A stretch of 64,000 bases of DNA from Siphonodentalium dalli (GCA_032622095.1 CP136063.1:70721980-70785979); one strand, 5' to 3'. Shown: positions 45,630 through 58,000, counted from the first letter of the stretch. A program made the numbers and translations. The notes: generated from the sequence alone by a model not told the origin.

Positions 45630-45780
45630 GATCCTTTTATTGGTTATGTACATGTAGATAGATGGAGTTATCATTAAACCTCACATCCTTATATTGGTTA
45701 TGTAGATGGAGTTATCATTAAACCTCACATCTTTGTATCAGTTATGCAGATATATGGAGTCGTCATTAAACCTCACTTCA
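45630..45780 (+). repeat. Minisatellite, ~50-bp unit, three copies
   Basis: Units of TATTGGTTATGTAGATGG-AGTTATCATTAAACCTCACATC, inserted within the larger array; the third is diverged. Confidence 0.8.
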
Positions 45781-47406
45781 GTGAATTTGGGATTTGGACA
45801 GGGACATACAGAAAATGCAAGCTTGAAGCGTGTTTACATTTCGCAATGTCTGGTGTGTACCGTATGCAGCGGAACTTGACATGTTCAAGCTTGGCAAAAC
45901 AACAAATTTTGTTTGGTTGAACAATTTAACATGGGGAATCTCCATAGAGAATGGTTATATTCCGATAAAAAAGAAAATAATGCGAAATGAAAGTCGGCAC
46001 TCGTCAGTATAGTGCAGAATAACATACGAGTCATGATATATGCAAAAATTTGATCTCATATTCGATAACTAGTCTCGTAATTAAGGAATCAATGGCGCTC
46101 GGACATGTGTAATTCCTTCGCAGACTGTACAAGGCAGACGGACTCCGAAATGTAAACATGCGTCAAATTTACCTTTTCTGAGAATAACACAAGCGCAACC
46201 TTGATCAAAGTAAACCCCCATGCAAACTTTGAGCTTCAAAGTTCCAAAGACCAGCGACACCCTGCGACAGCCAGGGGTAAAATATAGTTGGTGTCAAAGC
46301 TGTCACTCCCGTTCTGTCCCACCCGCCAAATTGTGCTTACAAGTATCATCGAATACAGAACAATAACTGGTTGAATTCAGCAGACATCCTGCCCGCATAT
46401 GCCATATATATATTGACATATACAGCATCATTCAGCAATACTGCTGAAAACACATCGACAGCTTCAGGCATACGCCACAAACAGCTATCACATCGATGCC
46501 GCTTATATACTCCCAGGTGTCTAATAATCGTAATGACCTAATAATAGTGATGTGTGGGGAATTTAGGCTAAAACTAATAATAGTTATGGAAATATCAATC
46601 TGTCTCAATTCCAAATAGTAATTGTTGGGAATTTTCTCCAAAATTAATAATCGTGCCGACACTATTATTTGGCATCTGAGAGTACCGGGTACACACTCTG
46701 CAATTTCAATCACATCATCAACCATATATGGAATATTAGATCCTTCCAAGGTCCTGACGTATGCAGCATCATTCACCAATACTGCTGAAAACACATCGAC
46801 AGCTTCAGGCATACGCCACAAACAGCTATCATAGCAATACCGCGTATACTGGGTACACACCCTGCAATTTCAATCACATCATCAATCATATATGGGATAT
46901 TCGATCCTTCCAAGATCCAGACGGCACTTAACGTTAGCTGAATATGAATAACTATATAACACATCCTGTGAGCACATCAGCTTTGTTGGTCAAATCTCAA
47001 AACATGTTATCAAATCGGCTACAGGTGCACTATCATGTGACAAGCGAATCCGCGAAGAGGCATCATCGAATACAGAACATAACTGGTTGAATTCAACAGA
47101 CATCCTGCCCGCGTATGGCATGTATATATTGACATATACAGCACCATTCAGCAATACTGCTGAAAACACATCGACAGCTTCAGACAGATGCCACAAACAG
47201 CTATCATATCAATACCGCTAATATACTCTCAGGTGCTTAATAATCGTGATTGCATAATAATCGTGATGGCCTAATAGTGATGGGTTGGGATTTAGGCTGA
47301 AATTAATAATAGTTACATGTATTTGCAATTTCACTCTGTCTCAATTCCAACTAATAGTGATCGTTGGGAATTTGCTACAAAATTAATCGTGCCGATACTA
47401 TTATTT

Positions 47407-47605
47407 GGAACTCGGATCCTTTTATTGGTTATGTAGATAGATGGAGTTATCATTAAACCTCACATCCTTATATTGGTTATGTAGATGGAGTTATCATTAA
47501 ACCTCGCATCTTTATAATGGATTTGCAGATGGAGTTATCATTAAACCTCACATCTTTGTATCAGTTATGCAGATAGATGGAGTTGTCATTAATCCTCACT
47601 TCAGT
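47407..47605 (+). repeat. Minisatellite, ~50-bp unit, four copies
   Basis: Second instance of the minisatellite at 45630-45780, here with one more unit (GATTTGCAGATGGAGTTATC). The unit number therefore differs between the two higher-order copies. Confidence 0.8.
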
Positions 47606-49330
47606 GAATTGGGGATTTGGACAGGGACATACAGAAAATGCAAGCTTGAAGCGTGTTTACATTTCGCAATGTCTGGTGTGTACCGTATGCAGCGGAACTT
47701 GACATGTTCAAGCTTGGCAAAACAACAAATTTTGTTTGGTTGAACAATTTAACATGGGGAATCTCCATAGAGAATGGTTATATTTCGATAAAAAAAGAAA
47801 ATAAAGCGAAATGAAAGTCGGCACTCGTCAGTATAGTGCAGAATAACATACGAGTCATGATATATGCAAAAATTTGATCTCATATTCGATAACTAGTCTC
47901 GTAATTAAGGAAACAATGGCGCTCGGACATGTGTAATTCCGCCAAATTGCCCAAAATGTGCTTACAAGTATCATCGAATACAGAACAATAACTGGTTGAA
48001 TTCAGCAGACATCCTGCCCGCATATGCCATATATATATTGACATATCCAGCATCATTCAGCAATACTGCTGAAAACACATCGACAGCTTCAGGCATACGC
48101 CACAAACAGCTATCACATCGATGCCGCTTATATACTCCCAGGTGTCTAATAATCGTAATGACCTAATAATAGTGATGTGTGGGGAATTTAGGCTAAAACT
48201 AATAATAGTTATGGCAATATCAATCTGTCTCTATTCCAAATAGTGATTGTTGGGAATTTTCTCCAAAATTAATAATCGTGCCGACACTATTATTTGGCAT
48301 CTGAGAGTACCGGGTACACACTCTGCAATTTCAATCACATCATCAACCATATATGGAATATTAGATCCTTCCAATATTCACACGTATGCAGCAACATTCA
48401 GCAAAACTGCTGAAAACACATCGACAGCTTCAGGAATACGCCACAAACAGCTATCATAGCGATACCGCTTATACTGGGTACACCCTGCAATTTCAATCAC
48501 ATCATTAAGCATATATGGGATATTCGATCCTTCCAAGATCCAGACGGCACTTAACGTTATTTGAATATGAAAAACTTTATGACACATCTCGTGAGCACAT
48601 CAGCTTTGTTGGTCAAAACTTTAAACATTTCATCCATCAGCCGATAATAAATCGGCTACTGGTGCACTAACATGTGACAAGCGAATCAGCGAACAAGTAT
48701 AATCGAATACAGAACAATAACTCGTTGATTTCAGCGGACATCCTGCCCGCATATGTCATGTATATATTGACATATACAGCACCATTCAGCAACACTGATG
48801 AAAACACATCGACAGCTCCAGGCATATGCCACAAACAGCCGTCATATCAATACCGCTTATATACTCCCAGGTGCCTAATAATCGTGATTGCCTAATAATA
48901 GTGATGTGTGGGGATTTAGGCTGAAATTAATAATAGTTATGGCAATTTCATACTCTCAATTCCAAATAAGTATTTTTGGGGAATTTTCTCCAAAGTTAAT
49001 AATCGTGCTGACACTATTATTTGGCATTTGGCACCAGGGAGTACTGTGTACACACACTGCAATTTCAGGCACATCATCAATCATATTTGGGATATTCGAT
49101 TCTTCCAAGATCCACACGGCACTTAACGTTAGCTGAATAAGAATAACTATATAACACATCCCGTGAGCACATCAGCTTTGTTCGTCAAAACTCAAAACAT
49201 TTCATCAAATCGGCTACAGGTGTACTATCATGTGACAAGCGAATCCGCGAACAAGTATCATCGAATACAGAACAATAACTGGTTGAAATCAGCGGACATC
49301 CTGCCCGCACATGGCATGTTTATATTGTCA

Positions 49331-50284
49331 TATACAGCAGTTGTATACCACAAAATGGATGTCAGGTTGAAACACGGTCCCATTGTGGCAAGTTGGCATT
49401 GCATGTCGATTTTGAGAAAAAAAATTAGCATTTACTATCTAAATGCCAAAAGTTTTATCGAATTCGGATCACATTATGAACAGACATATATGCACGAACG
49501 AATAATCTACAAAACTCGTAACATGCAGATGACATAACATTGCAACTCGGAAGCCGTAATTTTATCGGAACATTTTTTAGTTTTATGGCGGCCATTTTGG
49601 TCTCCATCATCGTTTTTACGAAACCAGTTGACTTATACATATTACGATACAGCCTCCGTGAAATAAAGTTCAGTTACAATAAAGCACTTGCGATTTTCCA
49701 GTCCGGTGTGCACACTCGTTGTGCACAATGCACAGAGTGCCAATATAAAACTTGGCGGCCATTTTGAACGCCATCTTGGATTTTATAACCTTAATAATCT
49801 AGGATTTGAACGGAATCTTACATTCTCCGTGTCATATAACTTGGAAGTCTTCGACAGATATGCTATATTTGCACAGAGTTGACGCACAGCACTTTGATTC
49901 GCCATGAATTTTTGACGCGTCACGCAGTGCGTCACGCTACATATTTTACCATGACGTCACGAATCAGAACGAAAGCGGGAAAACGATGTTGAATCCGATT
50001 TAGTGTCTATATTCGTTCCATAATTTGCAAATATGTTTACAATCTTGCCGATTTTGATGCCCTGTTAACCAGTTGGCTAATGCCTGTTAACCTCTGAAAA
50101 TACGTCATTTTTTAAGTAGGGTACCGTATGAAACATAGTGAAAAGTTATATTTTGTCACTGCTCGGCGCTCTCTGAATTCGAAAACTAGAGTAATTTCCC
50201 ATAAGAAAATGATGGTCGCATAAATTCCCCCGATGTGCGAATGTCACCCACCCCCCCCCCCCCCCAGCACAGCCTGACTATATG
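49331..50284. other. No gene recognised; two GGCGGCCATTTTG words
   Basis: GGCGGCCATTTTG occurs at about 49587 and 49754 with GCCATCTTGG nearby. The words resemble start regions of genes or YY1-type sites, but no supported exon follows. Confidence 0.4.
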
Positions 50285-50505
50285 GTACAGAATAACATAC
50301 GAGTCGTGTTATTTGCGAAAAATTAACCTCATTCGATTGATTCGATTAATTAGTCTTGTAATTAAGGAATCAATGGCGCTCGGACATGTGGAATTCTTTC
50401 GCAGACTGTACACGGAATCTGGACAGAATTGTGAAATGTAAACAAGTGTCAAATTTACCTTTTCTGAGAATAAGACAAGCGCAACCTTGATCAAAGTAAT
50501 GCAAC
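50285..50505 (+). repeat. Third copy of the 'GAATAACATACGAGTC' segment
   Basis: GAATAACATACGAGTCGTG through CAATGGCGCTCGGACATGTG and CCTTTTCTGAGAATAA-ACAAGCGCAACC matches 46018-46210 and, in part, 47842-47940. This places a copy of the array's insert block outside the array. A C run precedes it at 50250-50265. Confidence 0.8.
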
Positions 50506-50555
50506 AAACAGCAAAAAATAGAATAAAGCTGATGTAAACACGGTATAAGCGCACG

Positions 50556-50640
50556 ACACAATCGTTTCGACGATTCTACGACCAATTCCACGATTCTGTG
50601 GCTTGACAACCACGGTGCTACGGCAGTTTAACGATTCTGC
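50556..50640. repeat. Left member of an ~85-bp inverted pair (partner 55668-55752)
   Basis: CACGACACAATCGTTTCGAC through TTTAACGATTCTGC is the reverse complement of 55668-55752 with only a few differences. The 'ACGATTCT' word repeats four times within it. The two copies are 5.1 kb apart. They could be the terminal inverted repeats of one large non-autonomous element or two separate insertions. Confidence 0.85.
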
Positions 50641-50734
50641 GACGTTATTATACGTAATATTTTATGACAAACTTAGATCAAGGGGCTTTTTACTGAATTG
50701 GGACGATAAATAGAGAATACATACGAGTTATGAA

Positions 50735-50828
50735 GAATACCCGAATTATCTCATGAGTGGGTGCAAGGAAGTACAGAGTGGAAATTATGTACTTCCTTGC
50801 ACCCACGAATGAGATAATCCGGGTATTC
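50735..50828. repeat. Hairpin with 40-bp arms
   Basis: Left arm 50735-50774 (GAATACCCGAATTATCTCAT...) and right arm 50789-50828 pair with only a few mismatches around a 14-base loop. Confidence 0.9.
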
Positions 50829-52916
50829 AACCAAAACCCGTAGGTTTTCTTTTTATTATATGCGCTATAAACCGCACCAAAACTGCTAATTTTGTCCTAC
50901 AGTTCACTTCAAATTGTTAGAAAGCTTCGACATTTGCATTTTGTTTACATTCCATCAATTGATTTGCTCACCACCGAATGACAAATATCGAGGATAGCCG
51001 CCACAAGAAATAGTCCCCATTGTTTTATTCTGAAATGATGCGAGAAAATTAATGTATACATAATTTAGTGATAATAATATATTAAAACAGATGAGTTAAC
51101 ATTATAACAATTAAATAACAGTTTATGAACCGTGAAAATCAATAATTAAAACAATAGTCCGGCTGTTATTGATACGATTTGAAACTTAATGTGATTCGCC
51201 GCTATAAACTGGAAGTAATCTCCGAAAAAGTAATACTATTGTGTTATCCATCGAGTCGGTCAGAGTTATCCATCGAGTCGGTCCAGGCGATGGATATAAC
51301 GCTCTACGCCACGGCACTATTTAATGGGGAAGCATATAATAAAAGTGGGCTTCTTCTTATATTTGTTGTGTAGAGTAGACTTTGCAAGTCCACCAGGTTG
51401 ACTCACGGAAAACATACGAAGATGAGATCTATACATAAAATGAGTCACAATCGGCTCAGTCAAATCTGGATAATCAGATCAAACCGCGAACCGATTGCAA
51501 AAAGTCATTTCTTGGGCTACAAGCTTAGGGACATTCATAGTGAGAAAATTAACATCAAACGTAAGCTTTGATAAGGATAAATGTATTATTTGTCAATTTC
51601 GTACATCTGTTGACGCAATATTCGATTCAACTAAACACAGAAATGCAGTAACAATGTAAACTATTTGACAACGCCCCGCTTCGACCATGACAATGACGAT
51701 TGTGTGACTCGTTGAACGGTAATTTTCATTTGTATGAGACGTATCTGTCACTGATCGGGCAGCTTAGTTCTGCGTGTAAGCCCATGTGTGCTGCATCAAC
51801 TCAATAATGTTTGGAACTGTGCTTTCGTTGTACCGTGCACATGTCCTGGATTCAATACAGTACTGTGTATTTGCTGATCCCCACACGTGAAGACATAGAG
51901 ACCAAGTCACACAAGAGATTTGTCGCTAAAAGAGCATTCTTAGAATAGAACATGACGAAATTCCCAACATACATGCACCTGAACATTTTCCTTTCGAAAA
52001 TGTCACCACTTAGCCTACCATAACATGAGTTATTTTAGTCATATTTTGATTAGCAGGTAGGCCCTACATATAAAGATGGCCTCGAAAAATAATTGACCGT
52101 TTAGTTACTTTTATAAGGGTGGTTATCTGAAACTGAAAATAATGAGAAACACTTTAAAAAAATAAAAAATAAAAGGGATGGATATCAGAAAATTGCAGTA
52201 AAAACGTAAACATACATAAAATAGTACAACACTGGGTTGGTGGGTCACGAAAGTGGTCAAAATAAAAAAATATCCTATAGGGATACGTCCGATTTATGAC
52301 CCCCCCCCCGATCCGCCGGTTCGGACGCCAATTTGCTGGTATATTATTAACATCCACGGGGTGTTTTGTTGCGGTAGTATTTTTAATTGGGTAAAACTGA
52401 CTGGTGTGCATATACTCCAAATGAGGTAAGAATTAAGATCGTGGGAAGTCTCGTGGAAATAAATGTCATAGAATTGTCATATCTGCAGACAAATTTTGAC
52501 TGCGTGAAGGAATTATATTTTAGATAACTAGATTTTAATCACAATTAAATAAGTTATAGAATATAATTTTCACCGGTTATAGAATTAATTGTTAAAATGA
52601 TTACGGTGCGTTAAAGGGGTACTGTACGTTATTTTCAATAAATTCCCGGTTATAACAACGATATAATATTGATAATATATAGGACAATAAGTACATTCAG
52701 TTGAAGGTGTATTATGTAAACGTTCAGGTTAATAGGTTATCTTAAAATTAAAGTTAGCAATTTGATACAAATTTAATTTATGTTGGATTACGAATTTCCG
52801 TGTACAAGACGTAATCAAATTGATTTACGTATAGTAGATTGGGCAACGCGTGTCACACGTGCTCGTGTAAACATATGTTGATACGAGGCGTAAACTCAAG
52901 CCAATCACTGACTAGT
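50829..52916. other. No gene recognised
   Basis: Nothing beyond short repeats was seen: a duplicated ATCCATCGAGTCGGTC at 51246-51285 and a C run near 52300. Confidence 0.4.
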
Positions 52917-53195
52917 GACTTTAAAGGAGTATGTTGGACTAATATGCATAGAGTATGAATTTTATTTGATACATTTTCTTGAAACTGTACAAAACTTACT
53001 CGAATACACTAATTTGTATTTTCGCAATCTGGCTAATCTTCATCCGTAACATTACTTCGTACTCAACAGACTTTCAAATAACAACAACGACATATGAATA
53101 TCACTTTAAACATATATTGGTAGGTGTATAGAACTTTCCAAGATGTATTCATTTCGATCAGTCTAGAGTTCAAGCCGGGTCTACTCCTTTAAATC
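52917..53195. mobile_element. Possible very short MITE with 12-bp inverted ends
   Basis: TTTAAAGGAGTA at about 52920 and its complement TACTCCTTTAAA at about 53183 face each other across 250 bases of AT-rich sequence. With such short ends, chance pairing is possible. Confidence 0.3.
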
Positions 53196-54009
53196 AGACC
53201 GATGAGAAACTCGCATGACAACGCGATCGTCATCACGACGTTTCGACCGATTAACGAATCGTGGGAAATTTTACAAATATTCGTTCAGTTCACGTTACGG
53301 TATATTATACATATCTCCTGGATGTCAAAATATGGAATTCTACTCAAACAAAATTAAGTTTCAAGTGTGGAGTTAATTTCTAAGGCATCCAGTCCCCACC
53401 ATCGATACCAGAACGCAACAGAATAAGACATGTTGGCGATACGAAAATACCGAGGTACCGTGAGTCGGCTGCTAGTTAGGCGTACAGACAAACGGAAGGA
53501 AAGTTGGATAGGCAATTTAAATCATGTAATGTGTGGTGCACAGATATGGAAATTAAACTTGTACAGTATAGTAATATACGATTCGACATTACTTTATTTT
53601 TCTCAGCTGGCTCATAATAAAAGAGTCTTAATCTCGTAGCCTTGAGGTCGTGTGACTCATTAACACCACCATGTCTAATATGTGGGCCAAATTATAAAAT
53701 TCCGTGGTCGCATGAAGCGTTATGGTTTTTCCGATGTATTTGTTTAAAATACGAACTGCGCGTTCAGGAAGCCGGTCACCGGTTTATTATTTTAAAAGTC
53801 GAACTGTGCGATCAGGAGGCCGGTCATTGGTAAACGGTGTAGTTGTGAATTTCAATTTCGTTTATTGTCGTTTACATTATTATGTCAATACTGTTGGTTT
53901 TTGGTTTGTGACAAGCTATGTCAATTACTAATATAAAATATAATTTGTAAGTCTTATATTTCAACTTTTATAGATATTTTTCGTTCTGCAGCCCTTGATG
54001 GTTGTGTTG
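53196..54009. other. No gene recognised; short GCCGGTCA duplication
   Basis: GAACTGCGCGTTCAGGAAGC at 53752 is repeated in diverged form at 53803 (period about 51). No convincing exon. Confidence 0.4.
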
Positions 54010-54835
54010 GTATTATAGTTGCAGTATGTAATAATTATGACCGCGTTAATTGCTTTCGATCCTTAGGTATGAACAATGGCTGGACCATGCACTCTTGGCG
54101 GGAACACAATACCTCCGAATTTTTATCCGCATGCTTTCTGGTGTGGTGAATGAAAACCCTGCAGTAATAAGCCGTCGTTTGTAATAATTCGAAGGATTAG
54201 TTGTTTTAACTGAAATATGAGGCGGTGAATTCATGTAACCAATATATTTTATATTATAATTTCTATTCATGGCTGATAATGATCTTGAGGGCGTTACCAT
54301 TTCTGATTATGGTTTTCTTGTAAATAGATTGGGTCGCTTTAAAAGCTGTACTACTGCTATACCCGAATGCGGTTATTTTGGGACACGTTAAAGTTGTACT
54401 GCGACCCCGAGTCCGGTAAAAGCTGTAGTTGGAATGTCCAAGTTCATGAAAGTTCTGACTATGCCGATTATTTGAGAAGCTTTAACGTTTGAGGATATTG
54501 TAGAAAAGCTAATCTGGCCATGTCAAATTGAGCTATATCGATGGGATATCTCGCAGGACAACACATTTCGGGTTTTCGTGGGGTGTTTATTCGTTAGGTG
54601 TCTTATAGTTGCAGTGTCTAACCATTATGACAGCGTTAATTGCTTTCGAAGTTTAGGTATGAACAATGGCTGGGCCGTGCACTCTTGGCGGGAACACAAC
54701 ACATCCGATGTTTGATCTGCATTTAGAAGCTTTCTGGCGTGGTGAAACCTGCAGTAATAAGCCGTAGTTTTTTTGTAATAATTTGAAGTAGTAGTTGTTT
54801 TAACGAAATTCTGAGGCGGTTAATGACGTTTCAAT
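54010..54835 (+). repeat. Direct repeat, two ~230-bp copies about 589 bp apart
   Basis: Copies at about 54010-54240 and 54600-54835 share TTATAGTTGCAGT, GCGTTAATTGCTTTCGA, GGTATGAACAATGGCTGG, CACTCTTGGCGGGAACACAA and CCTGCAGTAATAAGCCGT. They differ by many substitutions and small indels. The function is unknown. Confidence 0.85.
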
Positions 54836-55053
54836 TGCTGGTCGCGCAATCGTCGTTGCCGTAGTTGACTACTCGGTGTTGTCAATTGAGTGCGATGATA
54901 TCCCCGCAAATATGGACACAGCGCCGTCAATCACAGAACTGGTGTGAACATTAGTTGTGAAAAATTACACAAAGACGTATGGATGTTATTATGTGGTTAC
55001 CACTCAATTTTATAAGACATATATATTTTCTCAACTCTAAAGGCGAAGTTCAC
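54836..55053. other. Short unannotated spacer
   Basis: Nothing recognised. Confidence 0.35.
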
Positions 55054-55214
55054 ATAAGGATTAACTGCCATGTGGACTGTTTTTATGGAGATGTAACCGT
55101 GGGGTAAGTGGTCATAACTTGTGTGAAACCCAAATGGTTTTACATACAAGTTATGACCACTTACATCACGGTTACATCTCCATAAAAACAGTCCACATGA
55201 CAGTTAATCCTTAT
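55054..55214. repeat. Large hairpin with ~76-bp arms
   Basis: Left arm 55054-55129 (ATAAGGATTAACTGCCATGT...) and right arm 55137-55214 are near-perfect reverse complements with a 7-base loop. It is the longest simple hairpin in the window. Confidence 0.92.
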
Positions 55215-55667
55215 ATTTATATACATTTAGCAAAAAAGCTACGTTTGTAAATGTATTTGAATCGAAAAGTGTATCGTGACAAAACCAGGCCAAAATATCT
55301 CATAGCACCCTTGGCAAAAGTTAACAGGAACAATTTCTTTATATTGAAACCCGATGATTTAATTTAAGTCAATCCTGCGCGAGTCCAAATGCGCGCCCAA
55401 AACATTACGCGCTTTTCTTTCCGGTATCGATGACGTATCGATGTAATTATGGGGTTGCAGTTATGAGCTGTTGCGCGTTCACCGAAAAATAACTGCAACT
55501 AGTCACGTGGGCGCCGACCAATCGAAATGCTGGATTTAGTAATAATCAAACTTAGTATTTAAATATACAGTGATATATGTAAAACCGAAACAACCGGCTA
55601 TTTATGTCAAAGATTATGTATTGTTGTGCTAACTGTCTAGTGCTGAACTCTTTACAGATTATCGAAT

Positions 55668-55752
55668 TGAAGAATCGTTAAACTGCCGTAGCACCGTGGG
55701 GTGTCAAGCCGCAGAATCGTGGAATTGGTCGAAGAATCGTCGAAACGATTGT
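55668..55752. repeat. Right member of the ~85-bp inverted pair (partner 50556-50640)
   Basis: Begins AAGAATCGTTAAACTGCCGT and ends CGAAACGATTGTGCCGTG. It is the reverse complement of the left member apart from a handful of substitutions and one small indel. Confidence 0.85.
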
Positions 55753-56697
55753 GCCGTGGTGATAAGGGTGATTAAGATACTTATTTAGATGTAGAACTCA
55801 ACAATATTTATTCGCTTCGTTCGCAGAGAAAGCACTGAGCCGAAGCTATAAATATCTGAGGCGATCTTACAGAGATGCCGCGATATGATTGGCTGTCGAA
55901 CTTAGCCGAACTGAGCCCGAGGGAGCGATCTCAAAGGATCTCTCAACAGACAAGTTTAATAGCAGCGCAATGCGCTGCGAAACTATGTAGTTCCTTACAT
56001 ATATTAATCGTAGATGTCTATGCATTAAAGTTTGGGACTCTGTATCTCAAATAAAGACTTAATTACTGGTAGGTCCCACATGTTCCCAGAACAAATATTG
56101 ACCCACCCCCATTGATAAAGGTAGCCAACTTGGCCCGGCCTAATTTTTTTTTTATATCAGGTTAAAATACACAAAAATAATTTTTGTAACATTAAATGCC
56201 TCATATATAGTTAGAAAGATATGTTATTGCTCTTCAATTTTATGTATTCCTTGTACAAATTGTTCAAGAAAAACTCCGGTTATGAGCACAGGTCTAACGC
56301 AAATCGGCTGTAAAATTTCACTCATTCGAGATGGTGTTCCTTAAACTGGGTCAAAATGTCTGGTTTTTACCCAGACTTTCGCCTCAAAAAACATGTTCAA
56401 CGGTAAGTAGGATATATTATACATCAATAGAAGCGGAATTGTTTACTGACCCACTCAAACCAATCATGCCACATCACTGCATCGTATCTCTCGTATTTAT
56501 TGAAAAATTCAGTTTTATAAACCATGAAGAAAGAAATTGAAATTTTCCAAACGTAGCGATTTTGTGCGAGTCTGCTATGAGTACTATTTATAGTTCTTAT
56601 GCAACACAATATATAACCAAGGAGTAGTGTATATAAGCTCTAAATATTTATGGAGTTATATTCCTGACCATATGTATGTTTTCAAATCGGCACCGGT
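55753..56697. other. No gene recognised
   Basis: Unique-looking sequence with a T run near 56145; no supported feature. Confidence 0.4.
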
Positions 56698-56960
56698 ACT
56701 TTTGAGTGACTTGATGTGGTATTGAAAACAACAGGTACATGTATTTATCTGGCGGGTCCGCTTGGAACTTGTTCCATTATAATGATGGTGTATTTATTTT
56801 TGAATTTTATATTGATTTTTCAAATGTAGGTCAAGTGATGTAATTCCCGAAAAAAATTTATCAAAAATATATATATTGCAAAAGTTTTATATGAGTTACC
56901 AAGCGGACCCGCCAGATAAATACCTGTTGTGTCCAATACCACATCAAGTCACACTCCTAA
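56698..56960. mobile_element. MITE-like element with ~65-bp inverted repeats
   Basis: Left arm 56698-56765 (GAGTGACTTGATGTGGTATT ... GGCGGGTCCGCTTGG) and right arm 56899-56960 pair closely around a ~130-bp AT-rich centre. There is no coding capacity. Confidence 0.82.
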
Positions 56961-57160
56961 GTATGTGCAACTCTAACTTTTGTTCTGCAGATTTGCATGG
57001 AAATCCCAATTCAAAATTGTTCACTTGACCTCCCCTTAAGGGCTTTGTGGACCTAATTTTTCCAAAAAAAATTCGAGTCCGAATAAAGGATTCTGTTCAT
57101 GTATATTAGTAATCATAGAAACCATTCCCATTGATGCAACATTTTAAGAGTATACAGTAT

Positions 57161-57812
57161 CAGAGGCGGACTGGCCGATCGGGAAAATTCCCTATGGGCC
57201 GGAGGCCGTGGGGGGGGGGGGGTATATGTGATTGGTCCGCAAATGAAACCGACGTGGATGTTAACGGTAACTCCCAGCTGTAAATCCCAAAAAAATTCTC
57301 ACGCACACTTCCCGGACCCTCCCCCAAATTGAAATTTCCAACACAATAGGAACGCTTCAATTGAGGCCAGTCTAGATGCTAGGATTAGCGATTTTCTTGT
57401 ATAGTTTTCAAAACTTTCTCACCCCGGGCCGAACAACCATGGACAGCCCGGTGTGTTCTGGTCTCTTGCCCGCAGCCGTGTGCATTTGTCTAGAGTTATA
57501 CCGCTAGATGTTAGAATTTATGCATTTTTTCAGGTAAAAATATCTGAATGGTCTTATACCGGGAATATATGGAACCATGGTTTATAAATATATAGGATAT
57601 TAGGCCAGAGCACTGAGGTGCAAGGGGGTGCAAATGGAATTATGCAAAAACATGTATTTGGTCCGATTCTCATTCAAGGGGGGGGGGGGGTGCAGTTGGA
57701 ATTTCCCAAGGTGGACACCCCCTGAACATATTCTCTTTCAGGGGGGGGGGGGGTGCAGATGGGCCGGTATTATATTCATTTCCCGGGCCGGTTTTTTGGC
57801 CCAGTCCGTCTG
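57161..57812. mobile_element. Non-autonomous DNA element with CAGAGGCGGACTGG ends and AGTAT target repeat
   Basis: The left end CAGAGGCGGACTGGCC and the right end GGCCCAGTCCGTCTG are inverted repeats with a two-base gap. AGTAT flanks both sides (57156-57160 and 57813-57817), consistent with a target-site duplication. Inside are three G runs (about 57210, 57677 and 57740). Two of them sit in diverged direct repeats of 'ATTC(T)C-TT-AGGGGGG...TGCAG'. No transposase frame is present. Confidence 0.7.
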
Positions 57813-58000
57813 AGTATACTTCATGGTGGATTATGTTAGAAATACAAAATGTGAACTTTATTGAGATTTAAAAAATAAAATATACCGGTACATGCAATCG
57901 TCCAAGAAAAACAAAGTCCATATCTAAGAATCAAATATGGGAATATGTACTAAACACTGCATGACGTAAGTACAATGTAATACAAAAAAATGGTATCTGG

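Larger units (their letters stand above)
44058..49330 (+). repeat. Complex tandem array, ~0.72-kb units with ~1.79-kb higher-order repeat
   Basis: The landmark TAATAATAGTTA(T/C) recurs at about 44069, 44790, 45525, 46575, 47306, 48203 and 48930. The palindrome-bearing TTCAGCAATACTGCTGAAA followed by ACACATCGACAGCTTCAG recurs about nine times (for example 44271, 44986, 45361, 46433, 47149, 48058), so each unit holds two half-units. Inserted blocks at 45630-46340 and 47407-47945 create a longer period: 45181 matches 46969, 1788 bases on. Copies have diverged by point changes and deletions, unlike the 1744-bp satellite. Short frames recur but are not conserved as coding. Confidence 0.88.

Noticed and set aside
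44053-48587. Recurrent ~70-codon frames in the 44-49 kb array as a tandem gene family
   Set aside because: Both strands give similar repeated frames and the differences between copies do not avoid stops; the array is better explained as a non-coding repeat.
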